A stretch of DNA of 16,864 bases from Bacillota bacterium (GTDB lineage Bacteria > Bacillota > Clostridia > Acetivibrionales > DTU013): contig JAEZLF010000293.1 in assembly GCA_023435925.1 (NCBI GenBank), forward strand, positions 1-16,864, written 5' to 3'. The notes under the pieces are model-generated. The model was given only the letters and a program-made list of their open reading frames with translations. It was not told the origin of the DNA and searched no databases. A program made the translations under genes and the position numbers. Within the stretch, counting starts at the first letter, position 1; the number at the start of each line of letters is the position of its first letter. Below are positions 7,598 to 15,027 of this stretch, one piece after another.

Positions 7598-8623
7598 TTA
7601 CTCCTTGCAGATGTTTTTTGTTGTATTCCTAAGGATGAGCCGGCTGGAAATGGTTGCTTTACTTGGAGCGGTTACCCCTTCAAAATGGCGAATGAGCATG
7701 CTAACGGCAGAAACACATAGCGATTCGTAATTGCCGTCTACTGTTGACAATGCGGGATAACAGTATTCTGATAGAATCGAGTTACCGCTTCCTATCACAG
7801 AGAGCTCTTCAGGTATAGAGATGCCTTTCGAAAGAGCAAAATTAACTACGGATACGGCGATCGTGTCCTCGCATGTAACGACTCCATCAAACTTTAGTCC
7901 ATCTGCAAGGAGAGAATCAAAAAATTTGTGACTTTCATGGATATCTCGCGGGCAGCATTGGATGTAATCCTTCGAGACTTTTCGCTCCGCGTTTTGAATA
8001 GCGGCTTTATACCCCTCCATCTTACGTTTCTCCGACTCAGAAAGTGTCGTATACAGAAACAAAATATCATTTACACCTGTCGAAATCAATTCTGTTGTAG
8101 ATGTGTAGGTGATATTGTAGTCGTCCGACAACATGCAATATATATTTTCGCCAGTCAGGTTTCCATTAATGAGCCATATCGGTACGTTTTTTGCCGCATC
8201 AAGAATGCATTGATTGTTTTTAGGATTACTTTCGATAAAGAAGGAACCAACAATAATGATGGCATCAACACGGCGATTCATCATCATTTCAAGACATGCG
8301 GCTTTATCCCGCATATCATATTGAACACAATAAAGTATGGAATCAAAATTATTGCGTCTGAGTTCACGTTCTATAAATCCGATTGCGGGGGTAAGGTTTA
8401 TACACGAGTTGGCATCGGCCGGATCAAGACAAAGAATACCAACGGTTCTCATGGTATTTAGGCCGAGACCCCGGGCAAAAGGATTCGGTGTATAGTCAGC
8501 TTGCTTTATATATGAAAGGACCTTTTGCCGTGTTTTTTCGCTGACCTTATCACTGCCGTTAAGTACTCTTGAAACGGTTGTCACCGACACACCGCTTAGC
8601 TTTGATATATCGTATATATTCAT
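7598..8623 (-). CDS. LacI-family transcriptional regulator
   Basis: The 341-residue protein has the LacI layout. The N-terminal helix-turn-helix is at residues 3-22 (IYDISKLSGVSVTTVSRVLN), the hinge at about 45-56 (TPNPFARGLGLN), and a periplasmic-binding-protein-like effector domain starts at VGILCLDP (61-68). It includes the late family segment IPEELSVIGSGN. It is the first gene of the minus-strand operon and starts next to the palindrome at 8642-8657, so it probably represses itself, the TRAP operon and the divergent oxidoreductase genes. The effector is probably the imported compound or a breakdown product. The start at 8623 has only a modest GGGTGG four bases upstream, suggesting a low level of synthesis. 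Confidence 0.93.
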   Translation of the reverse strand: MNIYDISKLSGVSVTTVSRVLNGSDKVSEKTRQKVLSYIKQADYTPNPFARGLGLNTMRTVGILCLDPADANSCINLTPAIGFIERELRRNNFDSILYCVQYDMRDKAACLEMMMNRRVDAIIIVGSFFIESNPKNNQCILDAAKNVPIWLINGNLTGENIYCMLSDDYNITYTSTTELISTGVNDILFLYTTLSESEKRKMEGYKAAIQNAERKVSKDYIQCCPRDIHESHKFFDSLLADGLKFDGVVTCEDTIAVSVVNFALSKGISIPEELSVIGSGNSILSEYCYPALSTVDGNYESLCVSAVSMLIRHFEGVTAPSKATISSRLILRNTTKNICKE

Positions 8624-8641
8624 TAAACCACCCGTCCCTTT

Positions 8642-8657
8642 ATGAAACTACTTTCAT
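8642..8657. promoter_or_regulatory. Operator O1, probable LacI-family binding site before the regulator operon
   Basis: ATGAAA-CTAC-TTTCAT is a palindrome with perfect 6-base arms. Its 14-base core (8643-8656) is the exact reverse complement of the core of O2 at 8794-8807. It lies just downstream of the predicted minus-strand promoter and before the regulator start at 8623. LacI-family sites commonly have TGAAA/TTTCA-like arms; here the centre is TA rather than the usual CG. Confidence 0.82.
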
Positions 8658-8668
8658 TCAATAAAGAT

Positions 8669-8697
8669 AGATTAATGCGTTTTTTTACAATTGTCAA
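8669..8697 (-). promoter_or_regulatory. Probable promoter of the regulator-URO-D-TRAP operon
   Basis: On the minus strand a perfect TTGACA (8697-8692) is followed, after 17 bases, by TAATCT (8674-8669), which keeps the key first, second and last bases of TATAAT. Transcription would begin near 8662, directly before O1. Confidence 0.6.
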
Positions 8698-8758
8698 GGG
8701 TAAAAATTTACTAACAAATAGATAAAAGCATAAAAATATTGGTAATATTAAATAGTTG

Positions 8759-8787
8759 TTGACATTATATGCTGAAAGTAATATTTT
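8759..8787 (+). promoter_or_regulatory. Probable promoter of the two oxidoreductase genes
   Basis: TTGACA at 8759-8764 is followed, after 17 bases, by TATTTT at 8782-8787. Transcription would start at about 8794, inside operator O2. The half-site TGAAAGTA at 8773-8780 lies in the spacer between the -35 and -10 and may be an extra weak contact for the repressor. Confidence 0.65.
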
Positions 8788-8793
8788 AATATG

Positions 8794-8807
8794 TGAAAGT
8801 AGTTTCA
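8794..8807. promoter_or_regulatory. Operator O2, probable LacI-family binding site before the oxidoreductase operon
   Basis: TGAAA-GTAG-TTTCA matches the reverse complement of the O1 core at all 14 bases. It overlaps the predicted transcription start of the plus-strand operon, a position suited to repression. The centres of O1 and O2 are 151 bp apart, which would allow DNA looping between two repressor dimers. Confidence 0.82.
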
Positions 8808-8860
8808 TTTTATCTTTCTACCAGTAAATGAATAATAATATCACAGGAAGGGTGCAAAAT

Positions 8861-10027
8861 ATGGTAAAATGTGCTATTATTGGTCTCGGTGCCATATCTG
8901 GTTCCCACGTTGAAGGATATCTGGCTCAGGGTGATCGCTGTCAGATCATAGCTGTTTCAGACATGAAAGCCGACAATATAAGAAAGACGATACAACAATA
9001 TGGCTTAAACGTGGCAGAGTATACAGATTATAAAGAGATGCTCAAGGATGAATCGATAGACCTTGTATCGATTTGTACTCCGCCAGGTGCGCACAAAGCA
9101 ATCGCCATAGACTGTCTTCATGCCGGAAAGCATGTACTGCTTGAAAAACCTATGGCACCATCGTTATCAGAGTGTGACGAAATGATATCTGAAGCTTCAA
9201 AAGCAAATAAGATATTATCTGTTGTTGCACAATACCGATATACCGGACAGTATTACCGTTTAAAGAAATTGATCGATAGCAAAAATGCCGGCAATATACT
9301 TCATATTGCAGCGGATGCTTTATTCTGGAGAGGACAGCCCTACTACTACCTTGACTGGCGTGGGCGCTGGACAACAGAGGGCGGTGGCTGCACCCTAAAC
9401 CATGCAGTTCATTTTATCGACCAGCTTCTCTGGCTTGCTGGCATGCCCAGGCGGGTTGCTGCTTTTATGGGAAATGCCGCCCACGATAACGCTGAAGTAG
9501 AGGACATATCGGAAGCAATCTTACAATTTGAAAGTGGTATTCTAGGACGTATCACAAGCTCATTATTGCATCATGGCGAAAAACAGGGGATATCCATTCA
9601 AACTGAAAAAGGAAGTATAGGAGTTCCATTTTTGCCGCGTTCTGCCCGAACAATGGACAATGGATTTCCTGAAGAAGATACTGAACAGGCGGAGCTTCTG
9701 AAGAGAGAGTTTGATAATGTTGAGCTACCTGTACATCAAGGACATGCAGGGCAAATTCAGGACGTCCTCTCTGCAATTGAGGGGAAGGAATCCCATTATG
9801 TTACAGGTGAGGAAGGCAGGAATTCGCTTGAATTAATACAGGCCATTTACAAGTCCGCAGTGACACAGAGCATTGTTGAACTGCCTCTTTCTAAAGATGA
9901 TACGTTTTATTCTAAGGAGACAATGATATCACAGATGCCCGTTTATCATAAAAAAACCATAAGTATTTCAGCTTTTCAGAACAATACCATAAAAGTGGGA
10001 GGCGGCGAATTTGTTGAGAAGCGGTAA
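8861..10027 (+). CDS. Gfo/Idh/MocA-family NAD(P)-dependent oxidoreductase (first of pair)
   Basis: Members oxidise or reduce sugars, inositols and related polyols with NAD(P). In the 388-residue product the Rossmann motif GLGAIS is at residues 8-13 and an acidic residue after the second strand (VSDMKA) suggests a preference for NAD. EKP (95-97) contains the catalytic lysine, and NHAVHFIDQLL (180-190) carries the His-X2-His-X2-Asp catalytic pattern. I chose the ATG at 8861 because GAAGGG (8847-8852) lies eight bases upstream and the Rossmann fold starts straight after it. An in-frame ATG at 8828 has no ribosome binding site and would add 11 residues not typical of the fold. The C-terminus has a tail of roughly 30 residues. 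The last 17 bases overlap the next gene. The substrate is unknown. Confidence 0.92.
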   Translation: MVKCAIIGLGAISGSHVEGYLAQGDRCQIIAVSDMKADNIRKTIQQYGLNVAEYTDYKEMLKDESIDLVSICTPPGAHKAIAIDCLHAGKHVLLEKPMAPSLSECDEMISEASKANKILSVVAQYRYTGQYYRLKKLIDSKNAGNILHIAADALFWRGQPYYYLDWRGRWTTEGGGCTLNHAVHFIDQLLWLAGMPRRVAAFMGNAAHDNAEVEDISEAILQFESGILGRITSSLLHHGEKQGISIQTEKGSIGVPFLPRSARTMDNGFPEEDTEQAELLKREFDNVELPVHQGHAGQIQDVLSAIEGKESHYVTGEEGRNSLELIQAIYKSAVTQSIVELPLSKDDTFYSKETMISQMPVYHKKTISISAFQNNTIKVGGGEFVEKR

Positions 10028-11111
10028 ATTTCAACGGAAAGATGGCAGCACCTATGCGCCGGAAGGCCGGGTCAATTCTGTTTGTGAAAAGGGTGAGTTC
10101 AGATTTTCAGTTATTGGACTTGATCATGGACATATCTTTGGTATGTGCAATGGCTTAATAGAAGCAGGGGCAGAGCTCATATCCGTGTTTGACCCCGATC
10201 CCGAAAAGGTTGAAGCCTTTGTCAAAAGATTCCCTGGTGTGCTTCCTGCACAATCAAGTGAAGCAGTTTATGCAGATTCATCCATCAACCTTATCGCATG
10301 TGCGGCAATCCCTCGTGAACGTGGTGAGATTGGAGTTCGGGCAATGCTTACCGGGAAGGATTTTTTTGCGGACAAGCCTCCCTTTGTTTCTGTGGAGCAG
10401 CTCGAACAGTGCCGCAGGGTAGCCCATGATACCGGAAGAAAATTCTTTGTGTATTTCAGCGAGAGAATCCATGTCGAGGCGGCAGTTTATGCAGAAAGGC
10501 TTATAAAGGATGGGACAATAGGGAGAGTAGTGCACATGGATGGGTTCGGCCCACATAGACTTTCCTGTGAAATTCGCCCTGAGTGGTTTTATGACAGGTC
10601 CTCCTATGGGGGCATCATTTGTGACATTGGATCACATCAAATAGAACAGTTTCTGTATTACTCCAATACAAAAAAGGCAAAGATCGATTTTGCCCGTACT
10701 GCCAATTATCACTGCCCGGAGTATCCTGATTTTGAGGACTTTGGCGAAATCGTACTGACGGGTGACAACGGTGCGACCTGTCACATACGTCTGGATTGGT
10801 TTACTCCGGATGCTTTGCCTGTATGGGGTGATGGACGCACCTTTATTATAGGTACAGACGGCTATATTGAACTCAGAAAATATATAAATGTAGGGGAAAG
10901 TACAACCGCCAACCATGTATACATATGTAATCAAACAGACTGTAAGCATATAGAAGCAGATAATACAGTAGGTTTTCCTTTCTTTGGCTGCGTGATTCGG
11001 GATTGTCTTGACAGGACAGAGTCGGCAATGTCTCAGGAGCATGTGTTCTATACGATGGAGTTGGCTCTGGAGGCGCAAAATATCGCGCGTTTTGATAACT
11101 TTTTGCGATAG
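10011..11111 (+). CDS. Gfo/Idh/MocA-family oxidoreductase, divergent subtype with GLDHGH motif (second of pair)
   Basis: The 366-residue protein has the Gfo/Idh/MocA plan. A Rossmann-like N-terminal half includes VFDPDPEKVEAF (59-70) and DKP (121-123) where EKP is usual. The C-terminal half begins with a catalytic-like segment, CDIGSHQIEQFLYYS (204-218). The cofactor loop reads GLDHGH (36-41) rather than GxGxxG, and it is preceded by a 30-residue leader including YAPEG and CEKGEF. From memory, this leader and motif occur together in a subfamily, so it looks like a real subtype rather than a damaged gene. The start is TTG at 10011, with GGGAGG (9997-10002) eight bases upstream. The 17-base overlap with the previous gene suggests translational coupling and joint action. 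The two proteins may form successive steps or a mixed complex; that is inferred. Confidence 0.88.
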   Translation: MLRSGKFQRKDGSTYAPEGRVNSVCEKGEFRFSVIGLDHGHIFGMCNGLIEAGAELISVFDPDPEKVEAFVKRFPGVLPAQSSEAVYADSSINLIACAAIPRERGEIGVRAMLTGKDFFADKPPFVSVEQLEQCRRVAHDTGRKFFVYFSERIHVEAAVYAERLIKDGTIGRVVHMDGFGPHRLSCEIRPEWFYDRSSYGGIICDIGSHQIEQFLYYSNTKKAKIDFARTANYHCPEYPDFEDFGEIVLTGDNGATCHIRLDWFTPDALPVWGDGRTFIIGTDGYIELRKYINVGESTTANHVYICNQTDCKHIEADNTVGFPFFGCVIRDCLDRTESAMSQEHVFYTMELALEAQNIARFDNFLR

Positions 11112-11160
11112 CTGGGTTTAGTTCAACAAGGTACTAATAGACGGGCGAATACATTTTTGA

Positions 11161-11189
11161 AAAACCTTCGGATGAGCCGGAGGTTTTTT
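11161..11189 (+). terminator. Rho-independent terminator of the oxidoreductase operon
   Basis: AAAACCTTCGG (11161-11171) pairs with CCGGAGGTTTT (11177-11187), 11 pairs including one G-U, around the 5-base loop ATGAG. The T-tract runs to 11189. It closes the island on the right and separates it from the heat-shock promoter. Confidence 0.92.
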
Positions 11190-11255
11190 AGTGCTACTTA
11201 GAGGATATTTGCAAAATTTTATTAAAGCTTCAGCTGTGTATTTTATGAAACCATC

Positions 11256-11284
11256 TTGACAAAAAAATTACCAGGTGTTATTTT
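11256..11284 (+). promoter_or_regulatory. hrcA operon promoter (sigma-A type)
   Basis: TTGACA at 11256-11261, a 17-base spacer, then TATTTT at 11279-11284, preceded by TG at 11276-11277 (extended -10). Transcription would begin near 11291, so the CIRCE element lies at the very start of the transcript. Confidence 0.8.
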
Positions 11285-11293
11285 AAATGTATA

Positions 11294-11320
11294 TTAGCAC
11301 TCGATAACGAAGAGTGCTAA
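11294..11320. promoter_or_regulatory. CIRCE operator, HrcA binding site
   Basis: TTAGCACTC (11294-11302), a 9-base spacer and GAGTGCTAA (11312-11320) form the exact consensus CIRCE inverted repeat. The HrcA repressor binds it to hold down the class I heat-shock operon, and loses activity when GroEL is occupied by unfolded protein. I see no other copy in the window. Confidence 0.98.
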
Positions 11321-11337
11321 CAAAAGGGGTGTATGAG

Positions 11338-12393
11338 ATGACAATGGATGAAAGAAAAAGAAGAATCCTTCAGGCCATCATCGATGACTACATTGATACA
11401 GCAGAACCGATCGGATCAAGAACGATTGCGAGGAAGCATGAGCTTGGGTTGAGTTCAGCCACCATTAGAAATGAAATGGCTGACCTTGAGGAAATGGGAT
11501 ATCTCGCACAGCCTCATACCTCCTCCGGCAGGGTTCCTTCGGATAAGGGATACAGACTGTATGTGGATCAGCTGATGCGGGTACATGACCTGAATACGGA
11601 TGATATTGAAAAGATCAAATCAGCGATGGAAACACGCATTAGTGAGTTGAGTCAGCTGATAAGGCAGGCATCGGCAGTTTTGTCACGCTTTACTCAATAC
11701 ACATCCATGGCCGTTACTCCACAACTGAAGAAAAGTACGATTAAAGCGATTCAGGTAGTACCTATAGAAACCGGAAAAGCGATGGTTATCGTTGTGACCA
11801 ACGCGGGAATTGTCCGCAATAGTTTGGTGAAGGTATCAGAAAGTGTGATGCCTGATATGCTGATTATGATGTCAAACGTGTTGAACAGTAAGCTTAGCGG
11901 GCTTGCAATCGAACAGGTGAATGTGGGCATTATAAAGGAGATTGAAAAAGAGGTCGGAGTTTCCGGGGAAATACTGCTGCCGATCCTTAATTGTGCTTCG
12001 GATTTGATTCAGCGGATCGACCATCCGGAGGTATATATTGAAGGGACAACAAATATTTTCAACCATCCGGAGTTCAGAGACATGGTGAAGGCCAGAGATT
12101 TTATGAACCTGCTGGATGAGAAGGCAAACCTTTATAAAATGCTGTTTGATTCCATAGAATCAGGCGGAATTACGGTAAGAATCGGTACGGAGAATGATAT
12201 ATCGAGTATTCAAGACTGCAGCCTGGTGACTGCGAATTACAATATTGCAGATACATTCATAGGCTCCATCGGAATCATCGGACCGACTCGGATGGAATAT
12301 CCCAAGGTTATTTCGTCAATCCGATATATCAGAAAGCTTATCAATGAGGAAATGATCCGGCTTTTAGGTTCGGATCATAATGATGACGGATGA
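11338..12393 (+). CDS. hrcA: Heat-inducible transcription repressor HrcA
   Basis: HrcA represses its own operon and other CIRCE-controlled chaperone genes. The N-terminal winged-helix region is conserved: RKRRILQAIIDDYIDTAEPI (residues 7-26), then GSRTIARKHELGLSSATIRNEMADLEEMGYL (27-57), with the wing PHTSSGRVPSDKGYRLYVD ending at residue 77. The effector and dimerisation domain follows. I placed the start at ATG 11338, which has AGGGG (11325-11329) eight bases upstream and gives 351 residues, normal for HrcA. A longer reading from GTG 11314 would start inside the CIRCE element and is unlikely; ATG 11344 is possible but lies further from the ribosome binding site. It is the first gene of hrcA-grpE-dnaK. 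Confidence 0.97.
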   Translation: MTMDERKRRILQAIIDDYIDTAEPIGSRTIARKHELGLSSATIRNEMADLEEMGYLAQPHTSSGRVPSDKGYRLYVDQLMRVHDLNTDDIEKIKSAMETRISELSQLIRQASAVLSRFTQYTSMAVTPQLKKSTIKAIQVVPIETGKAMVIVVTNAGIVRNSLVKVSESVMPDMLIMMSNVLNSKLSGLAIEQVNVGIIKEIEKEVGVSGEILLPILNCASDLIQRIDHPEVYIEGTTNIFNHPEFRDMVKARDFMNLLDEKANLYKMLFDSIESGGITVRIGTENDISSIQDCSLVTANYNIADTFIGSIGIIGPTRMEYPKVISSIRYIRKLINEEMIRLLGSDHNDDG

Positions 12394-12447
12394 GTATGTT
12401 ATGAACAGGCAAGAAAAAATATTGAACTAAAGGATGAGAGGTATAAA

Positions 12448-13014
12448 ATGAGTGAAGAAATGCAGCAGAAGCAGGAAAAGACTTGCGAGGCTGAAGTTGG
12501 AGCAGAAACTGTTGCTGACAACGCCGGCAGCAGCAAAGATTTACAGAGTGAGCTGGACCGTGTAAGGAACGAACTGGAAACAAAAACGAAGCAGTGTGCA
12601 GAGTATCTTGACAAGCTGCAAAGAACAGCAGCTGAGTATGATAATTTCAAAAAGAGAACCGCTAAGGAAAAGGAAGTTCTTTATCTTGATGCGGTCAGTG
12701 AAGTTGCGGGCACCTTTATTCCGGTTATGGACAATGTGGAAAGAGCATTACAGGCTATGACAGAGGAAGCTTCCGTTCAGACTCTGAAGGAAGGAGTCGA
12801 GATGGTATTCAAACAGCTTAAGGATGCTTTTAAATGTGTGGGTGTTGAGGAAATCAAGGCTTTAAATGAGCAGTTTGATCCGGTTCTTCACAATGCCGTT
12901 ATGCATGTAGAGGATGAGGCATTCGGTGCAAATACGGTTGTAGAAGAGTTTCAAAAGGGCTACATCTGCAAAGATAAGGTAATCCGATACAGTATGGTTA
13001 AGGTTGCAAATTAA
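12448..13014 (+). CDS. grpE: GrpE, nucleotide exchange factor for DnaK
   Basis: GrpE releases ADP from DnaK and so resets the chaperone cycle; it also acts as a thermosensor in some bacteria. The 188-residue protein has an acidic, glutamine-rich and probably disordered N-terminus (1-30), a long heptad-like helix around residues 31-70 (for example LQSELDRVRNELETKTKQCAEYLDKL), and the compact C-terminal domain with the family signature NAVMHVEDEAFGANTVVEEFQKGY, then VIRYSMVKVAN at the end. The start has AGAGG (12437-12441) six bases upstream. It lies 54 bases after hrcA and 37 before dnaK, with no terminator between. Confidence 0.97.
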   Translation: MSEEMQQKQEKTCEAEVGAETVADNAGSSKDLQSELDRVRNELETKTKQCAEYLDKLQRTAAEYDNFKKRTAKEKEVLYLDAVSEVAGTFIPVMDNVERALQAMTEEASVQTLKEGVEMVFKQLKDAFKCVGVEEIKALNEQFDPVLHNAVMHVEDEAFGANTVVEEFQKGYICKDKVIRYSMVKVAN

Positions 13015-13051
13015 TTTAAAATATAAAAAAGTAAAAATTGGGAGGTAAAAT

Positions 13052-14914
13052 ATGGCTAAAGTAATAGGTATAGATTTGGGAACAACGAATTCGTGCGTAG
13101 CTGTTATGGAAGGCGGAGAGCCGATTGTTATCGCGAATCCGGAGGGAAACAGAACGACTCCTTCCGTTGTAGCATTTTCAAAGACGGGGGAGAGGCTAGT
13201 CGGTCAGGTTGCCAAGAGACAGGCAATAACCAATCCTGAAAGGACTGTCATGTCAATTAAAAGAGACATGGGTACTGACCGAAAGGTAAAAATAGATGAC
13301 AAGAGCTATACACCGCAAGAGATTTCAGCAATGGTACTTCAGAAGCTGAAAGCGGATGCAGAAGCTTATCTTGGAGAGACGGTGACACAGGCAGTTATTA
13401 CAGTTCCTGCGTATTTCAGCGATTCGCAGAGACAGGCTACGAAGGATGCCGGTAAAATTGCCGGGCTTGAAGTGCTTAGAATCATTAACGAGCCTACAGC
13501 CGCATCACTGGCTTACGGACTTGACAAGGAACACGATCAGAAGATCATGGTGTATGACCTTGGAGGGGGTACCTTCGACGTATCGGTGCTTGAAATAGGC
13601 GACGGTGTATTCGAAGTGCTTGCAACACACGGTAACAACAAACTTGGCGGAGATGATTTTGACCAGAGAGTGATCGATTATCTTGCCGATACCTTTAAAC
13701 GGGAAAATGGAATTGACCTGAGAAATGATAAAATGGCTATGCAGAGGCTGAAGGAAGCAGCAGAGAAGGCTAAAATCGAGCTTTCCGGCGTTACTACATC
13801 TAATATTAACCTTCCTTTTATTACAGCAGATGCATCCGGACCAAAGCATCTTGATGTAACCCTTACAAGAGCTAAATTTGATGAACTGACTGCCGATCTG
13901 GTTGAAAAAACCATGGGACCGACCAGACAGGCATTGCAGGATGCAGGGCTGACACCTGAGAAAATTGACAAGGTATTGCTGGTTGGCGGTTCAACCAGAA
14001 TTCCTGCTGTTCAGGATGCTGTTAAGAAGTATTTGGGCAAAGAACCCTTTAAAGGAATTAATCCGGATGAGTGTGTAGCTGTCGGTGCTGCTATACAGGC
14101 GGGTGTTCTGACCGGAGAGGTAACAGGATTGCTGCTTCTTGACGTTACTCCGCTTTCTCTTGGTATTGAAACGTTGGGCGGAGTCTGCACGAAGCTGATT
14201 GAAAGAAACACAACCATACCAACCAAAAAGAGTCAGGTGTTCTCTACAGCAGCGGATGGACAGACAAGCGTAGAGGTTCATGTTTTGCAGGGTGAACGTG
14301 AGATGGCAGCATATAACAAGTCACTCGGCAGGTTCCAGTTAACCGGGATTCCGCCGGCACCGAGAGGTGTTCCACAGATTGAGGTTTCCTTTGATATTGA
14401 TGCCAACGGTATTGTGCATGTTTCGGCAAAGGATCTGGGAACCGGAAATGAGCAGAAGATTACAATCACTGCGTCCACGAACCTTTCCGATGCTGACATC
14501 GATAAGGCGGTGAAGGAGGCAGAGAAGTTTGCGGCTGAGGACAAGAAGCGCAAGGAAGAGGTTGAGGTCAGGAATAATGCCGATTCCATGGTCTACCAAT
14601 CGGAAAAGACCCTGAAGGACCTCGGCGACAAGCTTGATGCCGGCGACAAGTCCAAGATCGAGGGTGAAATCAATGCGGTGAAGGAAGCTTTGAAGGGTAC
14701 GGATACAGAGAGCATTAAGGCAGCTACAGAGAAGCTGACGCAAGCGTTCTATGATATATCCTCGAAAATATACCAGCAAAATCCGGGTGCACAGGGTGGA
14801 CCCAATCCCGGACCAGGCTTCGACGGCGGACCAAACCCGGGCGGACACAATCCCGGCGCAGATAATGTTTATGATGCCGACTACAAAGTAGTGGATGATG
14901 ATGATAATAAGTAG
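13052..14914 (+). CDS. dnaK: DnaK, Hsp70 molecular chaperone
   Basis: DnaK binds exposed hydrophobic segments of client proteins in an ATP-driven cycle with DnaJ and GrpE. The ATPase domain begins with IGIDLGTTNSCVAV (5-18), followed by INEPTAASLAYGLD and the phosphate loop DLGGGTFDVS. The inter-domain linker reads VTGLLLLDVTPLSLGIET, and the substrate-binding and lid domains follow. The tail is glycine- and proline-rich (residues about 580-605) and ends in the acidic DDDDNK. The segment MSIKRDMGTDRKVKIDDKSYTP (67-88) lacks the roughly 23-residue insert of Gram-negative DnaK, a marker of monoderm bacteria. Its 620 residues are normal for Clostridia. GGGAGG (13040-13045) precedes the ATG by six bases. 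A hairpin terminator follows. Confidence 0.99.
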   Translation: MAKVIGIDLGTTNSCVAVMEGGEPIVIANPEGNRTTPSVVAFSKTGERLVGQVAKRQAITNPERTVMSIKRDMGTDRKVKIDDKSYTPQEISAMVLQKLKADAEAYLGETVTQAVITVPAYFSDSQRQATKDAGKIAGLEVLRIINEPTAASLAYGLDKEHDQKIMVYDLGGGTFDVSVLEIGDGVFEVLATHGNNKLGGDDFDQRVIDYLADTFKRENGIDLRNDKMAMQRLKEAAEKAKIELSGVTTSNINLPFITADASGPKHLDVTLTRAKFDELTADLVEKTMGPTRQALQDAGLTPEKIDKVLLVGGSTRIPAVQDAVKKYLGKEPFKGINPDECVAVGAAIQAGVLTGEVTGLLLLDVTPLSLGIETLGGVCTKLIERNTTIPTKKSQVFSTAADGQTSVEVHVLQGEREMAAYNKSLGRFQLTGIPPAPRGVPQIEVSFDIDANGIVHVSAKDLGTGNEQKITITASTNLSDADIDKAVKEAEKFAAEDKKRKEEVEVRNNADSMVYQSEKTLKDLGDKLDAGDKSKIEGEINAVKEALKGTDTESIKAATEKLTQAFYDISSKIYQQNPGAQGGPNPGPGFDGGPNPGGHNPGADNVYDADYKVVDDDDNK

Positions 14915-14931
14915 TAGGGCCTGAAATGCAT

Positions 14932-14970
14932 AAAATAAGCCGAAGCTTAAAACAAGCTTTGGCTTATTTT
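14932..14970 (+). terminator. Hairpin terminator after dnaK
   Basis: The 17-base arms 14932-14948 and 14954-14970 pair fully (one G-U) around the loop AAAAC. The 3' arm ends in TTTT, so the hairpin should act as a terminator, perhaps partial, between dnaK and dnaJ. The outer arm AAAA/TTTT makes it able to work in either direction. Confidence 0.85.
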
Positions 14971-14987
14971 AAGTAATGTGGTAGAAT
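14959..14987 (+). promoter_or_regulatory. Probable dnaJ promoter overlapping the dnaK terminator
   Basis: TAGAAT at 14982-14987 is preceded by TG at 14979-14980 (extended -10). TTGGCT at 14959-14964 is a 4-of-6 match to TTGACA at the ideal 17-base spacing and lies in the 3' arm of the terminator hairpin. No CIRCE element is present here, so this promoter could supply dnaJ independently of HrcA. Confidence 0.55.
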
Positions 14988-15027
14988 AGTAACGATTTTA
15001 AATTTCTGCGATTGGAGATGTTGAGGT

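Noticed and set aside
8643..8807. Catabolite-response (cre) sites for CcpA
   Set aside because: The arms resemble cre, but the required central CG is TA in both copies; the adjacent LacI-family regulator is the simpler binder.
8828..8860. Longer first oxidoreductase starting at ATG 8828
   Set aside because: There is no Shine-Dalgarno sequence before 8828, and the Rossmann fold starts right after ATG 8861, which has GAAGGG eight bases upstream.
3428..11255. Insertion sequence, prophage or integrase at the island edges
   Set aside because: I saw no transposase or integrase frame, and no terminal inverted or flanking direct repeats on reading both junctions.
11314..11337. Longer hrcA starting at GTG 11314
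   Set aside because: The codon lies inside the right CIRCE arm and has no ribosome binding site, whereas ATG 11338 has AGGGG at good spacing.
13505..14848. Several long minus-strand frames across dnaK
   Set aside because: They lie opposite a fully conserved dnaK, lack ribosome binding sites and resemble no family; they are shadows of its codon pattern.
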